Shown in pieces: positions 45,530 to 59,109 of a DNA stretch of 64,000 nucleotides. Each line of letters starts with the position of its first letter. The first letter of the stretch is position 1. The position numbers were made by a program, and so were the translations under genes. The notes beneath the pieces are model-generated. The model made no database searches, was not told where the DNA came from, and saw only the letters and a list, made by a program, of their open reading frames with translations. The stretch is from Ehretia macrophylla (taxonomy: Eukaryota; Streptophyta; Magnoliopsida; Boraginales; Ehretiaceae). The stretch spans positions 39,755,712 through 39,819,711 of the forward strand of contig CM075783.1 of assembly GCA_037974665.1 (NCBI GenBank). The letters run 5' to 3'.

Positions 45530-47570
45530 TCCTTACGGATCAAAAGTTATGGGTACCGGAGCGACGGAGATCTAGTCCCAAGCCCCACGCCCTCGGTTTG
45601 CGGGCCCAGCTTCTACGTGAACCGAAGTTGTCTTGCCCAAGGTGTCGTGGGATTCAGTAATAGAAATGTGATAGATTAGGTTCTCGTCCTTTTCGCGACT
45701 AACGACATATGATCCGGGATGAAAAAATAGCTCAAAAGTAGTAAAGTATCTCAAAACTGATGAAAACGTTCGATTTTAGGCTCCAAAAATAGGTGCAGTT
45801 TAGCAGGCTTGCTGCCCTTGTCATAGAGCTCTCGGAGAGCTTTCCAACGGTATGTTGTGCGCCACGTAACTCCTTACGGATCAAAAGTTATGGTTAAATC
45901 AGCGACGGAGACCTGGTCCCAAGCCCCACGCCCTCGGTTTGCGGGCCCAGTCTCTACGTGAAGCGAAGTTGCCTTTCCCAAGGTGTCATGGGATTCGATA
46001 ATAGATATGTGATGGATTAGGTGTTCGTCCTTTTCTAGGCTCATGAAGTACGATCTCGGAAGGAAAAACTGCGTAAAAGAAGAAAAGTGTCCCAAAACTG
46101 ATGAAAACGTTCAATTTTGGGCTCCGAAAATAGGCGCAGCCAAGCAAACTTGCTGCCCCCATCGTAGAGCTCTCCGAGAGGTTTCCAACGGTATGCTGTG
46201 CATCGCGTAACTTCTTACGGATCAAAAGTTATGGGTACCGGAGCGACGGAGATCTAGTCCCAAGCCCCACGCCCTCGATTTGCGGGCCCAGCTTCTACGT
46301 GAAGCGAAGTTGTCTTGCCCAAGGTGTCATGGGATTCAGTAATAGAAATGTGATAGATTAGGTTCTCGTCCTTTTCGCGACTAACGACATATGATTCGGG
46401 ATGAAAAAATAGCGCAAAAGTAGTAAAGTGTCTCGAAACTGATGAAAACGTTCAATTTTGGGCTTCAAAAATAGGTGCAGCTTAGCAGGCTTTCTGCCCT
46501 TTCATAGAGCTCTTGGAGAGCTTTCCAACGGTATATTGTGCGCCACGTAACTCCTTACGGATCAAAAGTTATGGGCAAAGGAGTGACGGAGACCTGGTCT
46601 CAAGCCCCACGCCCTCGATTTGCAGGCCCAATCTGTACGTGAAGCGAAGTTGCCTTTCCCAAGGTGTCATGGTATTCGATAATAGATATATGATGGATTA
46701 GGTGTTCGTCCTTTTCTAGGCTCATGAAGTACGATCTCGGAAGGAAAAACAGCGCAAAAGAAGAAAAGTGTCCCAAAACTGATGAAGACGTTCGATTTTG
46801 GACTCCGAAAATAGGCGCAGCCAAGCAAACTTGCTGCCCCCGTCGTAGAGCTCTCCGAGAGCTTTCCAACGGTATGCTGTGCGCCGCGTAACTCCTTACG
46901 GATCAAAAGTTATGGGTACCGGAGTGACGGAGACCTGGTCCCAAGCCCCACGCCCTCGGTTTGCGGGCCCAGCTTCTACGTGATGCGAAGTTGTCTTGCC
47001 CAAGGTGTCATGGGATTCAGTAATAGAAATGTGATTGATTAGGTTCTCGTATTTTTTGTGACTAACGACGTATGATCCGGGACGGAAAAACAGCGCAAAA
47101 GTAGAAAAGTGTCCCGAAATTGATGAAAACGCTCCAAAAATTGGCACAGCTAAGCAGGCTTACTGCCCTTGTCATGGAGCTCTCGGAGAGCTTTCCAACG
47201 GTATGTTGTGCGCCGCGTAACTCCTTACGGATCAAAAGTTAAGGACAATAGAGCGACGGAGACCTGGTCCCAAGCCCTACGCCCTCGGTTTGCGGGACTA
47301 GTCAGTACGTGAAGCGAAGTTGTCTTCCCCAAGGTGCCGTGGGATTCGATAATAGAAATGTGATGGATTAGGTGTTCATCCTTTTCTAGGCTCACGGCGT
47401 ACGACCCGAGAAAGAAAGACAACGCAAAAGAAGAAAAGTGTACCAAAATTGATGAAAACGTTCAATTTTGGGCTCTAAAAATAGGCGTAGCCGAGCAGGG
47501 TTGATGCCCCCATCGTAGAGCTCTCATAGAGCTTTCCAACGATATGTTGTGCGCCGCATAACTCCTTACG
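45530..47570. repeat. Recent 682-bp G-H dimer amplification
   Basis: Three consecutive dimers. The G units share GGGTACCGGAG, GCGACTAACGAC and TTAGGTTCTCG; the first two dimers also share AGTAGTAAAG, GAAGTTGCCTTTCCC and GATCTCGGAAGG, not seen elsewhere. The third G unit has lost ~20 bp near 47130 (AACGCTCCAAAAATTGG). Private shared variants point to recent unequal exchange. Confidence 0.8.
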
Positions 47571-50500
47571 GATCAAAAGTTATGGGCACCGGAGCGATGG
47601 AGATCTGGTCCCAAGCCCAACGCCTTCAGGTTGCCGGCCCAGCCTCTATGTGAAGCGAAGTTGTCTTGCCCAAGGTGCCGTGGGATTCAATAATAGAAAT
47701 GTGATGGATTTGGTTGTCGTCCTTTTCTAGGCTCATGTCGTACGATCCGGGAAGGAAAAACAGTGCAAATGAAGAAAAGTATCCCAAAACTAATGAAAAC
47801 GTTCGATTTTGGGCTCCAAAAATAGGTGCAACCGTGTGGGCTTGCTACCCCCGTAGTAGAGCTCTCGGAGAGCTTTTCAACTGTATTTTGTGTGCCGTGT
47901 AACTCCTTACGGATCAAAAGTTAAGGGCAAATGAGCGACGGAGATGTGGTCCCAACCCCCACGCCCTCGGTTTGCGGTCCCAGCCTCTACATGAAGCAAA
48001 GTTGTGTTTCCCAAGTTGCCTTGAAATTTGATAATAGAATTGTGATGGATTAGGTTATCGTCCTTTTCGCGGCTCACGACGTACGATCTGGGATAGAAAA
48101 ACAGCGTAAAAGAAGAAAAGTGTCTTGAAACTGATAAAAACGTTCAATTTTGGGCTTCGAAAATAGGAGCAGCTGAGCAGGCTTGCTACCCCTGTCGTAG
48201 AGCTCTCGGAGAGCTTTTCAATGGTATGCTGTACGCCACGTAACTCCTTACGGATCAAAAGTTATGGGCACCAGAGCGACAGAGAGATAGTCCCAAGCCC
48301 CACGTCCTTGTTTTGGGGTCCCAGCCTCTACGTGAAGCGAAGTTGTCTTGCCCAAGGTGTCATGAAATTCGATAATAGAAATGTGATGGATTAGGTTGTC
48401 GTCCTTTTCTAGGATCACGACGTATGATCCGGGATGGAAAAACAGAACAAAAGAAGAAAAGTATCCCAAAATTAATGAAAATGTTCAATTTTGGTGTCCA
48501 AAAACAGGCGCAACTACGCATGCTTGCTACCCCCATTGTAGAGCTCTCGGAGAGCTTTCCAACGGTATGTTGTGTGCCGCGTACTCCTTACGGATGAAAA
48601 GTTATAGGCACCGGAGCGACGGAGACCTGGTCTCAAGCCCTACGCCCTCGGTTTGCGGGCCCAGCCTCTACGTCAAGCGAAGTTATCTTGCCTAGGGTGC
48701 CATGGGATTCGATAATAGAAATGTGATGGATTAGGTTGTTGTCCTTTTTGCAGCTCACGACATACGATCCGGGACGGAAAAACAGCGCTAAAGAAGAAAA
48801 GTGTCCTGAAACTAATGAAAATGTTGAATTTTGGGCTTTGAAAATAGGTATAACTGAGCAGGCTTCCAGCCCCCGTCGTAGAGCTCTCGGAGAGCTTTTC
48901 AACGGTATGCTGTGCGCCGCGTAACTCCTTACGGATCAAAAGTTATGGGCACCGGAGCGACGGAGACCTGGTCCCAAGGCCCACGCCCTGGTTTTGCGGG
49001 CCCAGCGTCTACGTGAAGCGAAGTTGTCTTGCCTAAGGTGCCATGGGATTCGATAATAGAAATGTGATGGATTAGGTTGTCGTCTTTTTCGCGGCTCATG
49101 ACGTACAATACGGGATGAAAAAACAGCACAAAAGAAGAAAAGTGTCCCGAAACTAATGAGAATATTCAATTTTGTTCTCCGAAAATAGGCGCAGTTGAAT
49201 AGGCTTGCTGCCCCCGTTGTAGATCTCTCGGAGAGCTTTCCAACTGTATGCTGTGCACCACATAACTCCTTACGGATAAAAAGTTATGGGCACCGGAGCG
49301 ACAGATACCTGGTCACAAGCCCTATGCCCTCGGTTTGCGGGCTAAGCCTTTACGTGAAGTGAAGTTGTCATGCCCAAGGGGTCGTGGGATTCGGTAATAG
49401 AAATGTGATTGATTAGGTTGTCGTCCTTTTCGCAGTTGACGACGTACGATCCGGGATGAAAAAATATCGTAAAAGTAGAAAAGTGTCCCAAAACTAATGA
49501 AAACATTCGATTTTGGGCTCCAAAAATAGGCGTAGCCAAACAGGCTTGCTGCCCTCGTCGTAGAGCTCTCGGAGAGCTTTCTAACGGTATGTTGTGCGCC
49601 GTGTATCTCCTTACGGATCAAAAGTTATAGGCAAAGGAGCGACGGAGAACTGGTCCTAAGCCCCACGCCCTCGGTTTGCGGGCCCAGTCTCTACGTGAAG
49701 CGAAGTTGTCTTTCACAAGGTGCTGTGGGATTCGATAGTAGAAATGTGATGGATTAGGTGTTCGTCCTCTAATAGGCTCACGACATACGATCTGGGAAGG
49801 AAAAATAGCGCAAAAGAAGAAAAGTGTACTAAAACTGATGAAAACATTCGATTTTGGGGTCCGAAAATAGGAGTAGCCGAGCAGGCTTGCTGCCCCCATT
49901 GTATAGCTCTCTGAAAACTTTCCAACGGTATGTTGTGCGCCGCGTAACTCCTTACGGATCAAAAGTTATGGGAACTGGAGCAACGAAGACCTGGTCCTAA
50001 GCCCCACGCCCTAGGTTTGCGTGCCTGGCCTCTATGTGAAGCGTAGTTGTCTTGCCCAAGGTGCCGTGGGATTCGATAATAGAAATGTGATGGATTAGGT
50101 TGTCGTCCTTTTCTAGGCTCACGACGTACGATCCGGGAAGAAAAAACAGCGCAAAAGAAGAAAAGTGTCCCAAAATTGATAAAAACATTTGATTTTGGGC
50201 TCCAAATACAGGCACAGCAGTGCAGGCTTGCTACCCATGTCGTAGAGCTCTTAGAGAGCTTTCCAATGATATGCTGTGCGGCGCGTAACTCCTTACGGAT
50301 CAAAAGTTATGAGCAAAGGAGCGACGGAGACCTGGTCCCAAGCCCCACACCCTCGGTTTGCGGGCCCAGCCTCATGCTTGAAGCAAAGTTGTCTTGCCCA
50401 TGGTGCCTTGGGATTCGATAATTGAAATATGATGTTTTAGGTTGTCGTCCTTTTCTAGGCTCACGACATACGATCCGGAAAGGAAAAATAGCGCAAAAGG

Positions 50501-51985
50501 AGAAAAATGTCCCAAAACTAATGAAAACGTTCGATTTTGGGCTTCGAAATTAGGCACAGCTGACCAGGATTGCTGCTCGTATTGTAGAGCTCTTGGAGCG
50601 CTTTCCAACGGTATGCTGTGCGCCGTGTAACGCCTTACGGATCAAAAGTTATGAGCACCGGAGCGACGGAGACCTGGTCCCAAGGCCCACACCCTCGGTT
50701 TGCGGGCCCAGCCTTTACGTGAAGCGAAGTTGTCTTGCCCAAGGTACCGTGGGATTCGATAATAGAAATGTGATGGATTAGGTTGTCGTCCTTTTCTAGG
50801 CTCATGACGTACCATCCGGGAAGAAAAAATAGCACAAATAAAGAAAAGTGTCCCAAAACTAATGAAAATGTTCGATTTTGGGCTCCAAAAATAGGTGCAG
50901 CCATGTATGCTTGCTGCCCCCATCGTAGAGCTTTCCAACGATATGCTGTGTGCCGCGTAACTCCTTACGGATCAAAAGTTAAGGGCAAAGGAGCGACAGA
51001 GACGTGGTCCCAAGCCCCACGCCCTCGGTTTGCGGTCCCAGCGTCTACGTGAAGCAAAGTTGTCTTTCCCAAGTTGCCATGGGATTTGATAATAGAATTG
51101 TGATGGATTAGGTTATTGTCCTTTTCGCGGTTCACGACGTACTATCTGGGACGGAAAAACAGCGCAAAAGAAGAAAAATATCCTAAAACTGACGAAAACG
51201 TTCATTTTTGGTCTTCGAAAACAGGCGCAGCCAAGCAGGCTTGCTACCCCCATCGTAGAGTTCTCGGAGAGCTTTTCAATGGTATGTTGTACGCCGCATA
51301 ACTCCTTACAGATCAAAAGTTGTGGGCACCGGAGCGACGGATACCTAGTCCCAAGGCCCACGCCCTCGTTTTGCGAACCCAGCGTTTACGTGATGCGAAG
51401 TTGTCTTGCCCAAGGTGCCATTCAATTCGATAATAAAAATGTGATGGATTAGGTTGTCGTCCTTTTCTAAGCTCACGACGTACGATCTAAAAAGGAAAAA
51501 CAGTGCAAAAGAAGAAAAGTGTCCCAAAACTGATGAAAACGTTCAATTTTGGTCTCCAAAAATAGGCATAGCTATGCAGGCTTGCTACCCCCGTGGTAGA
51601 GCTCCCGGAGAGCTTTCCAACGGTATGCTGTGTGCCGCGTAACTCCTTACGTATCAAAAGTTATGGGCAAAGGAGCGATGGAGACCTGGTCCCAAGCCCC
51701 ACGCCCTCGGTTTGCGGGCCTAGCCTCTACGTCAAGCTAAGTTATCTTGCCCAAGGTGCCGTGGGATTCGATAATAAAAATGTGATGGATTAGGTTGTTG
51801 TCCTTTTCGCGGCTCACGACATACGATCCAGGACGGAAAAACAGGGCAAAAGAAGAAAAGTGTCCCAAAACTAATGAAAACGTTGAATTCTGAGCTTTGA
51901 AAATAGGCAAAGCCAAGAAGGCTTGTTGCCCCCATCGTAGAGCTCTCGGAGAGCTTTCCAACGGTATGTTGTGCGCCGCGTAACT

Positions 51986-54900
51986 TGTCACGCCCCAACC
52001 CGACCTATAAAGGTTAGACTAGGGTGTGATCTAATAATTCAAGTCATATCCCGAACTTAATCATTCAAGAGGGTTTAACACTTAACGTTTTAGCTTAAAC
52101 TCTGCAATTTTTCAGAAATCCAGCAGTATAACGGCTGTAATTAGGCTGTTTAGTTTGACCTAATTCTCAAAACACCTCAAAATTTCCAATCTCAATTTCA
52201 TTTCCAACAAAGATTACTATTTATCATCAATTGAAACGCCTACTAGTTGTCTCGAAGTCTCGTTTGATTAATAACCTAGCATGATACTATGTCTCGTTTG
52301 TTTGTCAATCCTTGTTACAAAAGTACATGTTGATCTTAGCTTAACAATGAATACCTGCTTTAAATTGGATAGGTTCATTATTTAATCCCTACTTGATACT
52401 TCATAATCCTATGATAGATACTAGCCAAATACGATAGCAAAATGACCATAGTAGTGTCTATCTAGTTATTATCAGTACAAACCAAAATTAGACCCCAAAT
52501 TACAATGGGGGTCTTTTACATTACAATAGCAAGCATCATAAGAAATGAAATAGTCTTCAAGCAACATATTGTTCACAAAATGGCCATAGTCACGTAAGAC
52601 ACGTAGGGCAAGCAATCATTCCAAGGAATCATCGTTAGGCACGTCATCCTCGGGTACCTGTTCTTGGTCTTCTTCACCTGAGATGATAAAAGGGGGTGAG
52701 TCTTTATGAACTCAGCGAGGGGGGAAACGAGAAATAAGTTTTGAAACTCATTTTCTGGTTCAACTTATGAAAACCCTTTTTGCAAGCATGAATGTATCAC
52801 AAGTAAGTACATAACGTAATGTAAAAGTAAAGGAACACAATTACCCGTCTTTCCTCCCCGAGGTCCTCTAGGAACCAAGCGAGAGTACTTATACACATAG
52901 TGAAAAGGATACGGTGAGCTTTTGCTCTCAGTTCATGTCAGTATCAGTTGTTGCGGCTGACTTCAAATCATCCCCTTATCACGCCAAATGGGTATACTCC
53001 GGATGTACCCCGAAATCCTACGACCCAACTCTCCGAGGAAGTCTAGCCCCCAAGCGAGAGAGGGAATTGGACAATGGTAGTCATGGTTGCAGCAGCAAGC
53101 CCGATGCCGCCTGGTGTGCATGAACGCTACCACACCAGAATGAAAGGTCTTGTATGCAATGCATATTTATGACATGTAATATATCACATTAGGAGGATAA
53201 CAAAGTAGGTTGCCTCCGAGCAGTCATAAGATTGTACATTGATAGTTAAACACGCGAGGCACAATATGACAAGTAAATTCACTTGAAAAGCACATGGAGT
53301 TATATGAACATTAAACGGGCAGGCATGTAATGCACGTAAATCAAGTCATATAACTTATTTCAAAGTTCACGTAATCAAATAATAAGATTATTCATCATGC
53401 AACGACATCTACGTGGGATCGGGTGCAAGAAAAGCCTACTTATCAACATGTAATCATCGAAATCATATTTAGGGCTACAAGGGAAACTACGGGCAACCTA
53501 CTAAACACATAATCAAACACAATATCCATAGGATCAACACTTAGCTAGTTTACCTAGTTACTAGGGTTTCAATTCGTGTTTACCCGTGCGATTAAGCCCC
53601 AAGTCATCACGTAATTAAGCTCAAGCCATGCATTGATTAAATTAAACACTCTCAAGCATTCAAAACAGTCCACACAACATCCAAATTCCACAATCCCAAG
53701 CATTTAATACAACAAGGGAAGCTACATTAATTTTTCTAAACATATCAATAGGTGAAACCCTCACTGCAATGGACTGTTTTCTCACAATCATTAAGACAAG
53801 CAAAAAATCTTCAAATTCCAGTGAACAAGATGTCAAATTAAAGCTTAAGGAGTGAACGAAATTCAGAAACAAACCTTGCATCATTTGGAGTTCGGGTTCA
53901 AGAGGTATAGCCAAAACAGTGAGACTACACAAAACTGTCCAGATTTGCACACATTTCAATACTTGTCATTTTTTAGGGCCTTAGGGTCATATTTAGCCTT
54001 AGTCCATTTCTGACACAAATGTCCAGAACTGAAAAATATATCTTCACACCAAGTTTCATACATTTTGGATATCATTTACTAAGTCAAAACAGGTTCGTTC
54101 TACAAGGTTAGTGAATCTGCCAAAACCTGCTTCATTTTTCCAGACTTTCCAGATTTGGACACATTTTGATAATTTGACATTTTGAGGACCTTGGATTCAA
54201 AATTAGCTTTTGGCCTATTTATGAGAAAAGTGTTAAGAACTGGAAAATCTAGTTACCTACCAATTTTCATGCATTTTCAACATCTTTTACCTGGTCAAAA
54301 TCACCTCGCACCAACAAGGCAGAAGGCTGTCACATACCCGATTTCATCTATCATCACATTCTAGCCAAATATCTTGTCATGCATGTTTACAAAGCTCATG
54401 AACACACATATATCACAAGTACAGAAGTAAAGATAGACATTTAAGGGCATGCATGTGGATTTTGAAAGCTTTTCAAGAAGTTTTAGCCCTCACCTTAGTA
54501 AGACAACAAAGATAATGCACAAACTCTTGGTGAAGCACAAAGTTGATCTTTTCCTTGCTTAGCCGAGAGACAACTTGATTTCCTCTAATTTCCTAGCTTA
54601 GTAACCAAGTTCTTAATAGGTGCATGTGGTTAGAACAAGAAGAAAATGAAATGGAAGCTAACAAACTCACCTAAACCGAAATAGATATGCTAAAGGCTTG
54701 CGTGTGTGCTTCTTTGCTCCTAGTTTTGTTTGGTCAAATTCCTAGTAGCTTGCATGACTTGATGAACCATTGGATGAAGAACTTAAGCTATGGAGAGTAT
54801 GTTTTCAGCTAGGGCCAAGAGACAGAGGAGAAATGAGAGAAAGAATGAGAGAAAGAGAGGAAATGAAGGAAACATGAAAAGCTTTGAAATGTTTAATGCA

Positions 54901-55566
54901 TATGTCGGCCTAGGGCTTGCAAATTCAGATTTTTGTGTCTTCAAGAAGCATCATTTGAAGTGTCTAGCATGGGCAAGGAGCTTGTGTCGAGATTTGGAGC
55001 TTTGAGGAGGGTTTTGAGCTAATTTTTTTATTGCTTTGTGTCATAGAATGTCATAGGATGTCTAGATTTAATTTTGAATTATGCAAGCAAGCACAAATGC
55101 ACACAAGGTGGTCGGCCAAGGCATTGCAAGAATCTGAATTTTTTTGGCTTGGTTGAGCAATATTTTAATTGTGTGTTTAGGATATGCAAAGAATAAAGAA
55201 TAAAGAATAAAGAATGTCTAGCTTTTTGTGAGATTTTGTCTTCTAGTAGGTTGAATTAGCAATTTAATATTAGTTAGTGGAGTTTGTAGGATTAATTAAT
55301 GATCTAGTGCTTCGTGTAAGATGCTTTCTTGATTAGCATGAGGGCACACTTTTCGAGGTTTAGGACACGCACTACGAGATAGGGCACGAACTATGAGATG
55401 AATGCACATTTTTCAAGTAATTGCATGCAACCCTAAATGAATGCACGTAATTTGATGCAAGGCACACAAAATGAAACACAATTCTTAAACTTAGGTCAAG
55501 GCACACAAATCTAGGTTAGGGCACACGAAACGAGGTATCGCACGTAAATCGAGGTCGGGCCTCACA
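51986..55566 (-). mobile_element. Element C left (3') LTR
   Basis: Runs from TGTCACGCCCCAACCCGACC to GGGCCTCACA. Contains the ~210-bp duplication, the GA tract (54816-54880), AATAAAG repeats (about 55190) and terminal degenerate repeats. It retains the 390-bp stretch (53887-54276) missing from the right LTR. Confidence 0.95.
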
Positions 55567-55579
55567 TCCTCCCTTCCTT
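55567..55579 (-). other. Polypurine tract of element C
   Basis: The sense strand reads AAGGAAGGGAGGA, abutting the 3' LTR start TGTGAGG. It is the expected plus-strand DNA primer. Confidence 0.88.
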
Positions 55580-55606
55580 AAAAGAATTTCATCCCGAAAT
55601 TCAATA

Positions 55607-56366
55607 TTCCTTTAAAATAATGCTGGATACTGTTGCTCCATCTGGTCTCGCCTTTCCCACGTTGCTTCTTCAACTCCATGATGATCCTACAATACTTTCA
55701 CCATCGGTATAGATTTGTTGCGCAATTCCTGATCTTGCTGGTCTAGGATCCGAACGGGCTTCTCTTCATAAGACAAGTTCTCCCAAAGCTGCAATGGCTT
55801 TGGCTCCAAGATATGCGATGGATCAGGGTGATACTTCCGTAGCATTAAAACGTGAAAGACGTCGTGAATATTGGAGAGGTTTTGGGGTAGTGCTAGGCGA
55901 TACACCAACTTGCCAACCTTTTCAATTATCTAAAATGGTCCTACAAACCTCGGGCTTAACTTTCCACCCTTGCCATGTTTAATCAGTCCCCTCCGAGGTG
56001 ATATCTTCAAGAAGACCTTATCGCCTACCTCAAACTCTAGGCTTCGTCTCCATCGGTTTGCATAACTTTTCTGTCTGCTCTGGGCGGTAAGCATCCATTT
56101 TCGGATGAGGTGGATATTATCAACAGTCTTCATTAGTTCAGGTAGAAGGGTCGGGTCAAAATTCTTCGTCTCACCTACTTCATCCCAGTAAATTGGGGAT
56201 CGACACTTACGTCCATACAACGCCTCAAATGGGGCCATCCTGATAGTGGCCTGATAAGTATTATTATAAGCGAATTCTGCTAGAGACATATATTTCTCCC
56301 AACCTTTCCCGAAGTCTAAAACACACGCCTCAGCATATCCTCCAGAATTTGAATAGTTCTCTCATA
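55607..56366 (-). pseudogene. Element C integrase C-terminal region and chromodomain
   Basis: Encodes the end of the integrase core (AEFAYNNTYQA, FEALYGRKCRSP), the C-terminal domain ([22 protein letters not shown]) and the chromodomain (LSYEEKPVRILD). A 1-bp deletion near 56327 breaks the frame after the Glu motif. GAG to TAG at 55930-55932 falls right after the GPF motif. TGG to TAG at 55687-55689 removes an aromatic residue of the chromodomain, and a late TAA follows PALF. The GAG to TAG stop also occurs in fragment D. Confidence 0.92.
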
Positions 56367-57559
56367 TTATCCATCAGTCTGAGGGTGATAAGCCGTGCTG
56401 AAACTCAACTTCGTTCCCAAAGCTTCTTGCAATCTCTTCCAAAATCGGGAAGTAAAACGAGGAACCCTATCCAATACAATACTCACAGGCATCCCGTGTA
56501 ATCTTACAATCTCCACCACATACATATCTCCCAACTTCTCAGGACTATCCTCCTTGTTTATCGGTAAGAAGTGCGCTGACTTAGTCAATCTATCCACTAT
56601 GACCCAAATGGCGTCATGACCCTTTTGTGACCTGGGCAGGTCCATAACAAAGTCCATAGTTATATGTTCCCATTTCCATTGAGGGATCTCCAACGGCTGT
56701 AGTAAACCTGCTGGTCGTTGATGTTCTGCTTTGACTCTCTGGCAAGTCAAACACCGTGCCACAAACTCCGCGATCTCTCTCTTCATGTTATTCCACCAAT
56801 AGTGTTGCTTCAAATCCCTGTACATCTTTGTTCCGTCGGGATAAATAGTGTATCTTGAATTATGGGCTTCTTCAAGAATCTTCTTTTTCAGCTCTGGCTC
56901 ATTAGGAACACAAATCCAATTCCTAAACCTCCAAATACCATCATCATGAAACATGAAATTGGTGTTGCTTTCTTTAATCTTCTGAAACCGTTGGTCCTTC
57001 TGTTGAGCCTCTTGTAATTCAGACAACAAGGTCAATTGAACTTGTGTAGTGGCAAAAAGTAACCCTTTTTGAGTCAATTGTGGTTTCCACAAGAATGCTT
57101 CCTCTAACAACTCCTGAACCTTGACTTCCAGTTTTGCCATGCTCGTTTTCCTACTTAAGGCATCTGCAACTACATTCGCTTTACCGAGCACATAATTGAT
57201 TGTACAGTTATAGTCATCCAAAATCTCCATCCACCGTCTTTGCCTCATGTTCTACTCTTTTTGTGAGAACAAGTATTTCAAGCTCTTGTGATCAGTAAAC
57301 ACCTCGAACTTGTTACCCCAGGGATAGTGCCTCCATTTCTTGAGTGCAAACACAATAGCCGCTAACTCCAAATCATGCGTCGGGTAGTTCAATTCATACG
57401 ACTTCAGTTTCCTAGAAGCATACGCAATCACTCTACCATTTTGCATCAACACACAACCTAGTCCTGCCTTCGAAGCATCACTATAGATTACAAAACCTTG
57501 ACTCCCTTCAAGCAATACAAGAATAGGTGCAGTAGTCAATCTTTTCTTCAATTCTTGGA
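56367..57559 (-). pseudogene. Element C RNase H and integrase zinc and core domains
   Basis: RNase H (YSDAS, FTDHKSL, VADALSR), then the integrase HHCC motif and the D-D-E core: MDFVMDLP for the first Asp, IVLDRVPRFTSRFW for the second, and AYHPQTDG leading to the Glu. TTG to TAG at 57252-57254 splits RNase H. A Gln codon directly after TDG is TAA (56367-56369), just upstream of the catalytic Glu. All catalytic positions are present as sequence, unlike A and B. Confidence 0.92.
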
Positions 57560-58549
57560 AGTTGTTCTCACACTTGTCATCCCATACGAACTTTGTATTC
57601 TTTTGAGTGAGCTTCGTAAGCGGCCCTGCGATCTTTGAGAAATCCTTCATGAACCTCCGATAATAGCCGGCTAGACCGAGAAAACTCCGAAGCTCCATAA
57701 CATTTTCCGGCATCTTCCAAGATATCACCGCTTCTATCTTTGCTGGATCGACTGCTATTCCCTCTTGGGATATGATGTGCCCCAAAAATGCAATCTGCTG
57801 CAACCAAAACTCGCACTTGCTAAACTTTGCATACAATTGATGCTCTCGAAGTTTCTACAGTACCAACCACAGATATTGTTCATGGTCAGTCTGGATTTCG
57901 AGTATACCAAAATATCATCAATGAAGATCACAACAAATTGGTCCAAGTAAGGTTGAAACACCTTGTGCATCAAGTCCATGAAAGCTGCAGGGGCATTAGT
58001 TAGCCCAAATGGCATCATCACATATTCATAATGCCCATATCTCGTCCTGAAAGCCGTTTTAGGCACATCCTCCTTTTTTATCCACAACTGATAGTACCTT
58101 TGCCTCAAGTCGAGCTTCGAATACACTTTGGCTCCTTGAAGTTGATCAAATAACTCACCGATCAGTGGAAGTGGGTATTTATTCTTGACAGTCACTTGGT
58201 TCAATCCTCGGTAATCAATGCATAGCCTCAGCGTTCCGTCTTTCTTCTTTATACATAGGACTGGTGCACCCTACGGAGAAGAACTTGGTTGAACGAACCC
58301 CTTCTTCAACAATCCTTGCAATTGGTCCCTCAATTCTTGTAGCTCGGCTGGTGCCATACGATAGGGAGCTTTAGATATTGGCTAGGTGCCAGGCAGTAAT
58401 TCTATAGTGAACTCGATCTCCCGATTTGGGTGTAAACTGGGCAATTCTTCTGGAAACACATCCGCATAATCTTTAATCACTGGCATCCTTTCCAACTTAG
58501 CTTTTTCTGATGGCTTGTTGATGAAGTAAGCTAAGTATCCACTACATCA
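57560..58549 (-). pseudogene. Element C reverse transcriptase region
   Basis: RT with [32 protein letters not shown] and the F-I-D-D catalytic motif. A 1-bp deletion near 57892 shifts frame just after ILVYSKS. Upstream stops are GGA to TGA (58547-58549), CAG to TAG near 58384 (in PGTQPI) and TGG to TAG near 58273 (in SSPWGAP). Homology continues through [14 protein letters not shown]. Confidence 0.9.
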
Positions 58550-59109
58550 TTTTCTCAAGGACTTCACTGCTTTCGTAGATGAAATGATGGAACTCCCGGT
58601 GAAATCTCTTCGACCCATTACCTCCAGTATTGGTTGACCAGGTATCCAGAATGTTACAATCTTCGTTCGGCAATCTAGTTGGGCATGATACTTTGCCAAC
58701 CAGTCTATCCCTAAAATGACTTCATAGTCTCGAAAGGGTAATATAATAAGATTGGCTAAGAATTCCCTATCTTTAATTTGGATTTTACATGCTTTACAAG
58801 CTGAGCTAGTAACAAGTTTAGAACCTATCGGAGTACCAACTTCTACTTCGTAAGGCAAACATACAACTCATAGTTTCACACGTTGCACACATAAGGGAGT
58901 AATAAATGAATGAGTAGTACCTGGATCAATTAGCACCTTAACAGGTTGATTCAATATGAAGAATGTACCTTCAACAACAGCGGCCTCCTCTAGAAGCTCC
59001 TCGCACTCAATAGCATAAGCTCGAGCCTGAACTCTAGGAACTAGAGTCTTGCGTCTACCAGTTGGTTTAACCTGATTTTGTCCTGCTTGCTATTTAGGGC
59101 AATCCTTGA
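58550..59109 (-). pseudogene. Element C aspartic protease region
   Basis: Contains the LIDPGTTHSF active-site segment (Thr for the usual Ala) and DYEVILGIDWL. CGA to TGA at 58868-58870 and TGG to TAG near 59091 interrupt the frame. It continues from the gag knuckles in the same ancestral frame. Confidence 0.88.

Larger units (their letters stand above)
35325..51985. repeat. 341-bp satellite, array 3 (about 49 monomers)
   Basis: The longest uninterrupted array. Starting from the solo LTR the units type as K, O, G, G, G, H, J, K, L, M, N, K, L, K, L, M, N, N-like, O, G, G and onward, with later mixed or hybrid monomers, a G-H dimer repeated three times (about 45530-47570) and alternating J-N pairs near 47690-48710 and 50750-51985. 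M is followed by N in every case seen across arrays 2 and 3. The array ends inside a monomer at TAACT, where element C begins. Confidence 0.93.
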
